From contig DASQOL010000220.1 of assembly GCA_035644475.1 (NCBI GenBank), positions 1-11,543 on the forward strand: DNA of 11,543 nucleotides, in the 5' to 3' direction. The stretch is from FEN-1219 sp035644475. Its GTDB lineage: Bacteria; Pseudomonadota; Gammaproteobacteria; Steroidobacterales; Rariloculaceae. The notes under the pieces were generated by a model. That model saw only the letters and a program-made list of their open reading frames with translations. It was not told the origin of the DNA and did no database searches. This document shows, in pieces, positions 1 through 7,091 of this stretch (the stretch's first letter is position 1; every line of letters starts with the position of its first letter). The position numbers and the translations under genes are program-made.

Positions 1-7
1 CGCGGAG

Positions 8-28
8 CCCGGGCGCGCAGCGCCCGGG
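8..28. repeat. GC-only hairpin, REP-like
   Basis: Perfect 9-bp arms CCCGGGCGC and GCGCCCGGG are separated by GCA. There is no T-run on either side, so it is a poor intrinsic terminator. A short shared sequence (GCCGCAGGCGAGCA) follows at 34-47. The same order, hairpin then near-identical 14-mer, recurs at 136-175, which suggests a REP-type intergenic element. The family assignment is inference; the base pairing is seen directly. Confidence 0.5.
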
Positions 29-47
29 GGCGAGCCGCAGGCGAGCA

Positions 48-107
48 TTCAGAACGCGGCGGCACGCCGTCACTACGTGCGCGACCAGCAAGCGACCGCG
101 TTCTGAA
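48..107. repeat. 12-bp perfect inverted repeat, 36-base spacer
   Basis: TTCAGAACGCGG at 48-59 is exactly complementary to CCGCGTTCTGAA at 96-107. The 36-base spacer carries smaller symmetric pieces such as CGGCACGCCG. It lies in the gene-free stretch between the operon end and the left edge. It could be a REP/MITE-like element or a transcript-end structure. An integron attC site was considered, but the core GTTRRRY sequence is not present. Confidence 0.55.
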
Positions 108-135
108 CCCCGGCGAACGCGCCGTGGCGAGGGAA

Positions 136-150
136 CCGGCCGAAGGCCGG
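136..150. repeat. Small GC hairpin
   Basis: CCGGCC at 136-141 pairs with GGCCGG at 145-150 around a GAA loop. It is compact and lacks a T-tract. It precedes the second copy of the 14-mer at 162-175. It is probably part of the same REP-like intergenic region as the hairpin at 8-28. The assignment is tentative because a 6-bp GC stem can occur by chance in such GC-rich DNA. Confidence 0.35.
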
Positions 151-261
151 CGAAGTCGCGTGCCGCAGCCGAGCACGCGCAGCCCGCGCCCGCCACCCAC
201 GCGAGGCACCCCCCTCATCGAAGGGATCCACCGCGAGCACGAGCGAGGCACCAACGAACGA

Positions 262-291
262 ACGGCGCGCCGCGATGAGGCGGCGCGCCGT
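262..291 (-). terminator. Likely terminator of the operon
   Basis: A perfect 12-bp stem pairs ACGGCGCGCCGC (262-273) with GCGGCGCGCCGT (280-291) around a 6-base loop, GATGAG on the plus strand. It begins 15 bases after the TAA stop of the DUF4175 gene (307-309). On the minus strand it is followed by TCGTTCGTTGG, which is T-enriched but not a true U-run. The stem is very stable and well placed, so it is probably an intrinsic or processing terminator. The weak tail leaves open a Rho-assisted mode. Confidence 0.65.
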
Positions 292-306
292 CGGTGAGAG
301 AGCGCG

Positions 307-3300
307 TTACTGCGCGGTGGGCTGCGTCGAGCGGCTGAGGCGGCGGAAGTACTCCGCGACCGACTCCTCGTAACCCTCGGCGATGTGCGCCGGCGCCTCC
401 GCGCGGACGGCCGAGCGCTCCGCGCTGTCGTTCGCGTCCGCGAGCTTGAGCTCCAGCTGCTCCGTGAGGTTCACGAGCGCCTGGAACTCCTGTTCGATGA
501 GCTCGGGATTCCCCTTGAGCCCGCCGCGCAACCGCTCCGCCAGCTCGCGCACGGCCTTGAGCTCCTCGTCGCTCAAACCCCGCGGGTCATCGCCCTGGCG
601 CGGCAAGCGGTTGCCGAGCGTCAGCAGATCCTGCGCCGACTGAGTGAGCTGGTCGCGCGCCTGCTCGAGCGTCTGCGGGTTCGTCCACCAGCCGCGGCTA
701 CGCGGATCCCAAACCCCGCCGCGCCGCCAGTCGTACCAACCGCCGCCGCCGGGACCGGACGCGTTGTTGCGATCTCCGGAGCGCCCGCCGCCGTTCGACG
801 CTTGCTGCTGGCCGCCTTGGCCACCGTTTTGTCCGGGTTGTCCCTGCTGACCGGGCTGTTGACCGGGCTGCTGACCTTGGCCTTGCTGGCCGCCCGGTTG
901 CTGACCGTTCTGGCCGTTCTGGGCGTTTTGCCCGTTCTGACCTTGCGCGTTCTGGCCCTGCTGACCCTGTTGGGTGAGCTCCGAGAGTTGCCGGCGCAGC
1001 GACTGGAGCTCGGCCTTGAGCTCGCCGTTCGGATCGGCCCCGCGCTGCTGGCCGCCGACCGCTTCTTCGTTCGCGAGCGCCTGCGCCGCCTCGGTATCGC
1101 GCTGCAAATTGCGGAGCGCGGACGTGGTCACCGTGTCCGTGGCGGCGACTTGCTGCGCCCCGCCGTTGTAGATGTACTCGGCGCCCACGCCGAGACGCAC
1201 CGTAGTCTGCGTGCCCTGGAGATCCGTCAGCGCTTCGTTGAGCTTCTGGCTCGCACCCGGCGTCTGCTGCCGGAACTGCTGCGACACGCGTTGGATGTCG
1301 CTCTCGAGCGCCTCGAGCTCGTTCTTGAGGTCGGTCTTGCGCTGGTAGAACTCCTCCGCCTGCTGGTCGGTGAGCCCGCTACGGCGGCCGTTGCTCTGCC
1401 GCTGGCCGCCCGCACCGTCACGCAACGCCGTCTGCAAATCCTGCGCGGTCTCGCGCTGCTTGTCGTAGACGTCCTTGGCGCGCTCGTTGAGATCGGAGAA
1501 CGCCTCGCCGACCGCTTGCTTACGCTGTGCCGTGAGCTGGTCGAGCGCTTGCTGAAGGTCCCGGCGCGCCTGCTCGATCGCGCGGCGCGCGGCCTCCTGA
1601 TCCACGGGCTGGCCATTCTGGCCGTTCGCCTGATTCATGGCCTGCAGCGCCTGATTCAGCTGCGCGATCGCCTGCTGCGTCTGGTTGCTCTGTTGACCGT
1701 TGCCCGCCTGGCCGCTCGGCGAGCCTTGCTGCGGCTGACCGCTCTGTTGGCCCTGCTGCCCCTGTTGACCCTGTTGACCTTGCTGCCCCTGCTGACCCTG
1801 CTGCTGTTGCTGCGCCTGGGCGAGCTGCTGCTGGATCTGCTCGAGCTGCTTCTTGAGCTCTTCGGTCTCGCGCCGCAGCGACTCCTGCTGCCAGCGGTCC
1901 TGCTCGGTCAAGCCGTTGCGCCCGTTGTTCATCCGGTTCGCGAGCTCTTCTTGACGGCGCGCAAGCTCTTGCAGCTTCGCGATCGCCTGGTCGGCGCTCT
2001 CTTGCGGCGAGTCCATGTTGGGTGCGGACTCGGTCTCGTACTGGTTCTTCTCGAGGTCCATCTCGAGCTCGTAGAGCTCCGAGAGGTCGCGGCCCGCGAG
2101 CCCGCCGCCACCGCCGCCGCCGCCCTGCTGTTGCGCGACCTGGATGTCGGTGAACACCGACTCGGCGCGCAGCAGGTGCTGCAGCGCTTCCTGCTCGGAC
2201 GGCACGGCGTCGGTGAGCTTGATGTCGGCGAGCCTTTCGGCCGCCGGCGACATGGCCTCGACCGCTTGCTCGAGATTGTCGACGAACGTCTGGATCCGGG
2301 GATCGACGCCCGTGAGCTGCCGCGCGCGCGCGCGGCTCGCGAGCGTCTTCGCTTGCTCGGCGAGCGTGCGTTGGAGATCCGCCAGCAACTGCGCGTTGTC
2401 GTGCAGCTGCTGCTCGTCGAGATAGCTCGACGTCTCCTCGTTGCGCTCCTTGATGAGGTTCCAGGTGGCGACCAGGATTTCCTTCTGGCGGCGCGAGATC
2501 TCGTCGTTCTGCGGCCCTCCGCCGCCGCCACCGCCGCCGCCTTGCGTGGCCTGCGTGAAGCTGCGGTCGAACGGCTGCACCTCGATGAAGAAGAGGTCGG
2601 TCTGGACCTCGCGGCCGCGGTCTACGGCGACGGCGTAATACGAGATCACGTCGCCGGGCTCGAGCTTGCGCAGCGTGGGTGCGGCGGGCGGTGTCTGCTC
2701 GGTGGGCGCCGCGGGCGTCTGCTCCGCGGGAGCCTGCGGTTGCGGCGGACGCCGGCCGCGGACCCGGAATTCGTCGATGCCCAAGCTCGGCTGGTCGGGG
2801 CGCGCACGCGACTGCGTCACACGCACCGGCTGCTGGAGGCTCTCGAGGAACAGCGTCTCGGCGGAGAGCGCCTGCTTCCCTTCGATCTTGAGCGGCGCCG
2901 TGGTCCATTCGCCGCCGTTGATGGAGTAGTGGAGCTCGAGCTTGTCCAAGCCGTAGTCGTCGCTCGCCTCGACCCGGACCGTGACTTCCTCGACGCTGCT
3001 CGCGCGCCAGTCGCGGCCCGGCTTCACGACCTTGACGACCGGCTTGTTGTCGGGCGTCATCGTGATCAGGTAGTCGTCGGTGAGCTTCACCGAGTCGCCG
3101 TTGAACAGCGTCGACACGAAATACTCGCCGTCCTTGCTCACTTCCAGCGTGGCCGAGTTCACGTTGCCGTTCGCCTGCATCGCCACACGTTGACCGTTGG
3201 CGACGAGCTCGGCGGCTTCCACCGGCTGATCGGTGGCGATCTCGACGGTAACCTTCGTACCCTCGACGGCGCGAATGTCGCTGCCGGGCTCGACGACCTG

Positions 3301-4191
3301 CGGGTCGAGGTGCGTCCAGTTCGGATAGTTGTAGGTGAGCTTGACGTTGTTGATGCGCGGCAGGTCGACGACGTCGATCGCGAACTCCTGGCTGCGCAGA
3401 TTCGCGGCCACGACGTAGTAGCGCAGCGGCTCGCGCAGCGCGAAGAACGTGAAGTCGAACTCGCCGTCGGCGCCGCGCGCCATCGGGGCGCTTTCCCAAT
3501 TCGCGCCGCTCGCGAACTGCGCGAACACTTCCATGCGCGACGGCTCGAAGCCGTCGGCCCGGGCGACCAGGTGCAGGTCGCCGCCGCGGCGCACCGTGCC
3601 GTCGCCGGGATTAACGTCGATGCGTTGCGGCGGCAGCGTGTCGGGCAGGAGCCAGCCGGCCCAGAGGTTGCGCACGCCGTAGCGCCAGTTGCTCGGGCCG
3701 TAGGCCGCGAACCAGACGAGGGTGAGCCCCGCGAGGATCGCGATCACGGCCGGCGCGCGAATGTGCAGCGCCGGGACCTTGAGCGCGACCGGAATCTTGC
3801 GCGCGAGCTTGAGCGCGTCCTCGGCGAGCAGCCCGAGGAACGGCGTGGGCCGCGCGTTCGGCCCGTGCAACATGCCGTCGTAGGTCTCGAGGCGGCCGTT
3901 GAAGTCGGGCGCGCGCCGCTCCATGTCGCCGATGCCGCGGCTGCGCTTGAGCGCCCGCAGCGGCAGCACCATGAGACTCACGACGATGGCGCCGAGCAGC
4001 AGCACGAGCACCGCCCGCGCGCCGTACACCGACGCCGGGTCGAATGCCCTGCGGATGCCGATGTAGACGGCGACGAGCGTGATCAGGAGCGCGGCGGCCG
4101 CGAGCAGCGCGGAGCCGCGCGCCAGGATCAGCGTCTTGAGACGCTGCCGAAACTCGCCGAGGTAGGCCTCGAGCTGCGATTGTGCGGTCAT
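307..4191 (-). CDS. DUF4175-type giant membrane protein
   Basis: This 1294-residue protein is the last gene of the operon. Three membrane helices are visible at about 27-46, 60-78 and 146-164. The Arg/Lys-rich loop 79-145 between the second and third predicts that residues 165-1294 face the periplasm. Residues 180-540 are beta-rich, Ig-like segments, including the DNKPVVKVVKP and EASDDYGLDKLEL signatures that I associate with the DUF4175 family. The rest is coiled-coil helices broken by poly-Gly at 551-559 and 690-697, a QQG repeat at 794-816, and a Gln/Gly/Asn tract at 1075-1127. A Trp-rich patch (1152-1169) precedes the helical C-terminus. There is no cysteine. The ATG overlaps the TGA of the BatA-like gene (ATGA), with GAGGG 8 bases upstream at 4200-4204. 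The biochemical role of the family is unknown; the MoxR/vWA context suggests an envelope scaffold or target of that machinery. At 1294 residues it is longer than the roughly 800-1000 I expect for relatives. Confidence 0.88.
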   Translation of the reverse strand: MTAQSQLEAYLGEFRQRLKTLILARGSALLAAAALLITLVAVYIGIRRAFDPASVYGARAVLVLLLGAIVVSLMVLPLRALKRSRGIGDMERRAPDFNGRLETYDGMLHGPNARPTPFLGLLAEDALKLARKIPVALKVPALHIRAPAVIAILAGLTLVWFAAYGPSNWRYGVRNLWAGWLLPDTLPPQRIDVNPGDGTVRRGGDLHLVARADGFEPSRMEVFAQFASGANWESAPMARGADGEFDFTFFALREPLRYYVVAANLRSQEFAIDVVDLPRINNVKLTYNYPNWTHLDPQVVEPGSDIRAVEGTKVTVEIATDQPVEAAELVANGQRVAMQANGNVNSATLEVSKDGEYFVSTLFNGDSVKLTDDYLITMTPDNKPVVKVVKPGRDWRASSVEEVTVRVEASDDYGLDKLELHYSINGGEWTTAPLKIEGKQALSAETLFLESLQQPVRVTQSRARPDQPSLGIDEFRVRGRRPPQPQAPAEQTPAAPTEQTPPAAPTLRKLEPGDVISYYAVAVDRGREVQTDLFFIEVQPFDRSFTQATQGGGGGGGGGPQNDEISRRQKEILVATWNLIKERNEETSSYLDEQQLHDNAQLLADLQRTLAEQAKTLASRARARQLTGVDPRIQTFVDNLEQAVEAMSPAAERLADIKLTDAVPSEQEALQHLLRAESVFTDIQVAQQQGGGGGGGGLAGRDLSELYELEMDLEKNQYETESAPNMDSPQESADQAIAKLQELARRQEELANRMNNGRNGLTEQDRWQQESLRRETEELKKQLEQIQQQLAQAQQQQQGQQGQQGQQGQQGQQGQQSGQPQQGSPSGQAGNGQQSNQTQQAIAQLNQALQAMNQANGQNGQPVDQEAARRAIEQARRDLQQALDQLTAQRKQAVGEAFSDLNERAKDVYDKQRETAQDLQTALRDGAGGQRQSNGRRSGLTDQQAEEFYQRKTDLKNELEALESDIQRVSQQFRQQTPGASQKLNEALTDLQGTQTTVRLGVGAEYIYNGGAQQVAATDTVTTSALRNLQRDTEAAQALANEEAVGGQQRGADPNGELKAELQSLRRQLSELTQQGQQGQNAQGQNGQNAQNGQNGQQPGGQQGQGQQPGQQPGQQGQPGQNGGQGGQQQASNGGGRSGDRNNASGPGGGGWYDWRRGGVWDPRSRGWWTNPQTLEQARDQLTQSAQDLLTLGNRLPRQGDDPRGLSDEELKAVRELAERLRGGLKGNPELIEQEFQALVNLTEQLELKLADANDSAERSAVRAEAPAHIAEGYEESVAEYFRRLSRSTQPTAQ
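811..969 (-). repeat. Gln/Gly/Asn low-complexity tract
   Basis: This stretch encodes residues 1075-1127 of the DUF4175-type protein. It is built almost only of QQGQ, QNGQ and QPGQ units, with imperfect 9- and 12-base periodicity. It is a probable disordered periplasmic linker just before the Trp-rich patch. Degenerate tandem coding repeats like this can change length by slippage or recombination. Confidence 0.8.
1744..1812 (-). repeat. Tandem 9-base repeat encoding QQG
   Basis: About six consecutive 9-base units of the form CTGTTGACC (plus strand) encode six Gln-Gln-Gly triplets after a run of five Gln, residues 794-816 of the DUF4175-type protein. Codon third positions vary between units (CTG/TTG, ACC/CCC/GCC), so the array is not freshly duplicated. 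It links two coiled-coil segments. Confidence 0.85.
2101..2124 (-). repeat. Poly-glycine codon run (8 Gly)
   Basis: A GCC/GCG-type trinucleotide run on the plus strand encodes Gly 690-697 of the DUF4175-type protein, right after a Gln triplet. It looks like a flexible hinge between the helical block at 560-685 and the next coiled coil. It has the same architecture as the run at 2515-2541. Confidence 0.8.
2515..2541 (-). repeat. Poly-glycine codon run (9 Gly)
   Basis: A trinucleotide run encodes Gly 551-559 of the DUF4175-type protein. It falls exactly at the boundary between the beta-rich Ig-like region, ending near FDRSFTQATQ, and the first helical block. It is therefore a natural interdomain hinge, and the run is a candidate for slippage. 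Confidence 0.8.
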
Positions 4192-6176
4192 GCGGCAAGC
4201 CCTCTTCTGATCCTAAGATGCCAGTTTCCCACCCAGGATTCCATGATCGCCGCGAGCAGCAGCGCCAGCACGAGCCACGGCCCGAGCGATCTCGGCACCG
4301 GCTCCACGGCGGCCGCCGTGGGCCCGGCCTGCGTTTGGTCCGCCGCACGCACGCCGAGCCCGCGCCAGCGCTCGAGCCCCGCCGCGTCTACCGACGCCAG
4401 GTCGGACTCGCGCGGGTCGAAGTTCACGGCCACGATCTCGGTGTTGCCGCCGCCCACGACCTCGTAGAAGCCGATCTGGTCGAGCAGCACGTCGTCGCCC
4501 CCGCCCAGAGCGAGCGCCTTCTCGGCGCGCGGGTCGAAGATCTGGCCGCCGGCGAGCCCCAGCGCGCGAACCGCGAGCGTGGAGCCGAGCTCTGCCTCGC
4601 TCGTGAACCCGGCGCGGCCCAGCAGATCGTTCGCGAGGCCGGCGAGGAACGGCACGAACACGGGCTGCACCGGCAGATCATTCCACTCGCGGTCCAGCGA
4701 CGATGTGAACAGCAGCACGCGGCCTGCACCGAGCGTTCGCTCGAGCAGCAGCGGCGAGCCGTCGTCCAGCCGGATCAGCACGCGATCGTCCGCGCCGGGC
4801 TCCACCCCGAGGTAGCGCGTGAACTTCGCGGAACGGAGCTCGTCCATGCCGCGCAGCGCGGGATGGGTGGCGTCGAGCTCGCCGATCGAGGCGGGCTTGG
4901 CCGCGCCGAGCTGCGACCCGGGCCTGAGCGCCTCGCCGCCGACCGGCACGGTCGTCAGCGACGCCGCACGGGGACCGAACGCGAGCAGCACGCGGCCGCC
5001 GGCTTCGACATAATCCTGGATCCGCGCGGTCTCCCCGGACCCCAGTAGCCCCGCGTCTGTCACGACAATGAAGCTGAACTCGGTGAGCGGCTTGTCGCCG
5101 AGCGCGTTCGGCGCGCGGACCTCCGGCGTCAAGGCGAGGGTCGCCAGCGTGCCGAGCGCCGCGCTCGTGTAGAGCGCAGCGCGGCCCTTGGGATCGGCCG
5201 CCACGACCAGCACGGAGCGGGGCTGCGGGCGCTTCAGCGCGAGAAACCGCTGGTCGTCGGCCGCGAGCCCGTCGGCAGGCTCGACCGACACGCGCACGCG
5301 ATTGGGGCCGGACGCGAGCTCGAGCGGCGCGAACCGCGCCTGCGCGCGGCCGCCGGCCGGGATCTCGACTGTCTGCTCGGCCACCACCTTGCCGTTGTGC
5401 TCGAGCTTGACGGTCTTGGTCGCCGGCTCGGCCGCGAAGCTGCGGATGCCGGCCTCGAGCTCGCCCGTGAGCGCGGAGCCGCCGAAGCTGTCGACCGCCC
5501 AGTTGTCGGCCGCGCCGGTCGCGACGTCGTGGATCGCGAGCTCCGCCGCGCGGCGCGGCGCGAGCTCGCCGAAGCGCGTGGGCAGGCTGCTCTGTTGCGC
5601 GTCGGTGATCACGTCGAGCACCACCGGGAGCTGCGCGCCGCGCAGCACGCCGTCGATGGCGCGCATCGTCTGGCCGTAGTCGATGCGGAAGATGCCGGGC
5701 TGCACCGTGTTCAACGTCTGCCGCAGCACCGACGCGTCGCCGGTGGCGCTGCCAAGCACCGCGATCGAGCGCCCTGCCGCGACGAGCTGCGCGCGGTCGT
5801 CACCCTTGAGGTTACCGATGACCTCTTGCGCGGCGTCGACCGCGCGCTGCCACCGGTCGCGGTAAGCCATCGAGGCCGACACGTCGAGCACGATCACGTG
5901 GAGGCGCGCCGCCGAGCCGTCACCGGGCGTGGGTCTGCGCCAGATCGCCGGCTGCGCGAACGCGAGCGCGAGCAGCACGAGCACACCGATCCGGAGCGCG
6001 AGCAGGAGCAGGTATTGGACCCTCTTCGCGAGCACGCGGCGCGGCTCGCCGGGCTCGAGGAACATCAGCGAGCTGAACCGCTGCTTGTTCGGGTTGTCGG
6101 ACGACAGCCGGTGCAGCCACCACGGCAATCCGATCGCGAGCAAACCGGCCAGGAACGCGGGGGCGAGCAGGCTCAT
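4188..6176 (-). CDS. BatA-like vWA membrane protein with GATase-like domain
   Basis: The 662-residue protein opens with a BatA-type N-terminus: a membrane helix at 4-20, the loop WLHRLSSDNPNKQRFSSLMF, and a second helix at 54-75. A vWA domain follows (about 91-220) with a plausible complete MIDAS metal site: D98-x-S100-x-S102, T170 and D192. Residues 255-300 look beta-sandwich-like. Residues 318-410 resemble a class-I glutamine-amidotransferase fold (VVTDAGLLGSGETARIQDYVEAGGRVLL), but the protein has no cysteine and so no amidotransferase nucleophile. A last helix lies at about 632-648, before a basic tail. Positive charges at 21-53 and at the C-terminus predict that the large middle part is periplasmic. 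GGAG sits 8 bases before the ATG (6185-6188), inside the end of the DUF58 gene, after a 4-base gap. In Bat-type operons such proteins partner a MoxR ATPase; the same role is inferred here. No separate BatB, BatD or BatE is visible. Confidence 0.88.
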   Translation of the reverse strand: MSLLAPAFLAGLLAIGLPWWLHRLSSDNPNKQRFSSLMFLEPGEPRRVLAKRVQYLLLLALRIGVLVLLALAFAQPAIWRRPTPGDGSAARLHVIVLDVSASMAYRDRWQRAVDAAQEVIGNLKGDDRAQLVAAGRSIAVLGSATGDASVLRQTLNTVQPGIFRIDYGQTMRAIDGVLRGAQLPVVLDVITDAQQSSLPTRFGELAPRRAAELAIHDVATGAADNWAVDSFGGSALTGELEAGIRSFAAEPATKTVKLEHNGKVVAEQTVEIPAGGRAQARFAPLELASGPNRVRVSVEPADGLAADDQRFLALKRPQPRSVLVVAADPKGRAALYTSAALGTLATLALTPEVRAPNALGDKPLTEFSFIVVTDAGLLGSGETARIQDYVEAGGRVLLAFGPRAASLTTVPVGGEALRPGSQLGAAKPASIGELDATHPALRGMDELRSAKFTRYLGVEPGADDRVLIRLDDGSPLLLERTLGAGRVLLFTSSLDREWNDLPVQPVFVPFLAGLANDLLGRAGFTSEAELGSTLAVRALGLAGGQIFDPRAEKALALGGGDDVLLDQIGFYEVVGGGNTEIVAVNFDPRESDLASVDAAGLERWRGLGVRAADQTQAGPTAAAVEPVPRSLGPWLVLALLLAAIMESWVGNWHLRIRRGLAA

Positions 6177-6180
6177 CGCA

Positions 6181-7086
6181 TCAACTCCGCCGATGCCTGA
6201 ACATCAGGTAGTTGCGCAGCACGTCGTCGAGCGGCTTCGAGATGTCGACGAGCCGGTGGTCGGCGCCGGCGCCCAGCGCCGACTTGTGCATCGCCGCGAT
6301 GTGCGCCTCGATTCGCTCGCGATATAGCGAGCTCATGTAGATCGGCGACACCTCCATCGACTGGCCCGTCTCCATGTCCTCGAGCAGCGCCGACTCCTTG
6401 AGCACGGGCTTGATCTCTTGCGGGTCGAGCAGCTGGAACAGGATCACGTCCTGGCCCTGGTACGCGAGCGGCTGCACGTTCTTCAGCAACCCTTCCGGAT
6501 CGGTGTAGAAGTCGGAGATCACGGCGACCAAGCCGCGGCCCTTCTCGACCTCGCGGAACCGCTCGAACGGGGCCTTCATGTTGGTGCCCTTGGAGGGCGT
6601 CGCGCGATCGATCGCGTGCAGCACGCCGGAGAGCCGGCCCGAGCGCGACGACGCGGGCCGGTGCTCGCGAATCTCGTCGTCGAACACGATGAGCCCCACG
6701 GCGTCGTGCTGGCGCGCCGCGAGGTACGCGAGCGTGGCCGCGAGGAACTTGCCGTACATGAGCTTGGTGACCTTGCCCGAGCCGAAGCCCATCGACGCGC
6801 TCGCGTCGAGCAGAATCTCCAACCGGGTGTTGGTCTCGCCGATGTAGCGCTTGATGTAGGTGCGCTCGGTGCGCGCGTAGACGTTCCAGTCGACGAACCG
6901 CGGATCGTCGCCCTCGGCGTACATCTTGTACTCGGCGAACTCCTGGCTGAAGCCGAAGAACGGCGAGCGGTGCATGCCGGTGAGAAAACCCTCGACGACC
7001 GCGCGCGCGAGCAGATCGAGATTCGCGAGGCCCGCGAGGGTCTCGGGCTTCAGCAGGTGGGTCGGCGCCGCGGTCCGTGCGCTCAT
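6181..7086 (-). CDS. DUF58 family vWA-like protein
   Basis: This is a 301-residue soluble protein without membrane helices or signal peptide, so it is cytosolic. The DUF58 signature is clear at about 50-70 (EFAEYKMYAEGDDPRFVDW). A vWA-like fold follows with intact MIDAS-type residues D94, S96 and S98 (DASAS), T168 (KGTNM) and D192 (VISDF). In known operons DUF58 proteins sit directly after a moxR gene and are thought to act as its metal-dependent adaptor or partner; no enzymatic activity is established. Here it lies 5 bases after the MoxR stop and 4 bases before the BatA-like gene. Its own Shine-Dalgarno is weak (a GAG in TTGAGATAG), so translation is probably coupled to the MoxR gene. The ATG fits the expected N-terminus. 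The length is typical of the short, membrane-free form. Confidence 0.93.
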   Translation of the reverse strand: MSARTAAPTHLLKPETLAGLANLDLLARAVVEGFLTGMHRSPFFGFSQEFAEYKMYAEGDDPRFVDWNVYARTERTYIKRYIGETNTRLEILLDASASMGFGSGKVTKLMYGKFLAATLAYLAARQHDAVGLIVFDDEIREHRPASSRSGRLSGVLHAIDRATPSKGTNMKAPFERFREVEKGRGLVAVISDFYTDPEGLLKNVQPLAYQGQDVILFQLLDPQEIKPVLKESALLEDMETGQSMEVSPIYMSSLYRERIEAHIAAMHKSALGAGADHRLVDISKPLDDVLRNYLMFRHRRS

Positions 7087-7091
7087 CTATC

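Larger units (their letters stand above)
34..175. repeat. Two copies of a 14-mer next to hairpins
   Basis: GCCGCAGGCGAGCA at 34-47 recurs as GCCGCAGCCGAGCA at 162-175 (13 of 14 identical). The first copy starts 5 bases after the hairpin at 8-28 and the second starts 11 bases after the hairpin at 136-150. The recurring hairpin-plus-tag layout is what REP doublets look like. Whether the tag recurs elsewhere in the genome cannot be seen here. Confidence 0.4.

Noticed and set aside
2..106. Possible 3' end of a plus-strand gene entering from the left, ending ...HYVRDQQATAF
   Set aside because: The 35 open codons end at the TGA at 104-106, but the stretch is dominated by hairpins and inverted-repeat arms, and the upstream residues are Ala/Pro/Gly-rich as expected by chance in GC-rich DNA. 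It remains possible; sequence left of the window would decide.
48..107. Integron attC site
   Set aside because: The arms are symmetrical, but there is no GTTRRRY/RYYYAAC core and no integrase or cassette context.
811..969. CRISPR-like array
   Set aside because: Periodicity is 9-12 bases, with no spacers, and it is in frame within a coding region: a low-complexity protein tract.
1520..3499. Minus-strand alternative frame of about 660 codons inside the DUF4175 gene
   Set aside because: Arg/Ala-rich frame-shifted reading of the real gene, with no start signal and no motif.
385..4467. Plus-strand open frame of about 1360 codons, longer than the gene opposite it
   Set aside because: It is the mirror of the minus-strand coding frame: Gln-rich CAG codons read as CTG Leu, which gives a Leu/Arg-rich chain without domains. 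The minus-strand product has membrane helices, DUF4175-type motifs and a well-placed Shine-Dalgarno.
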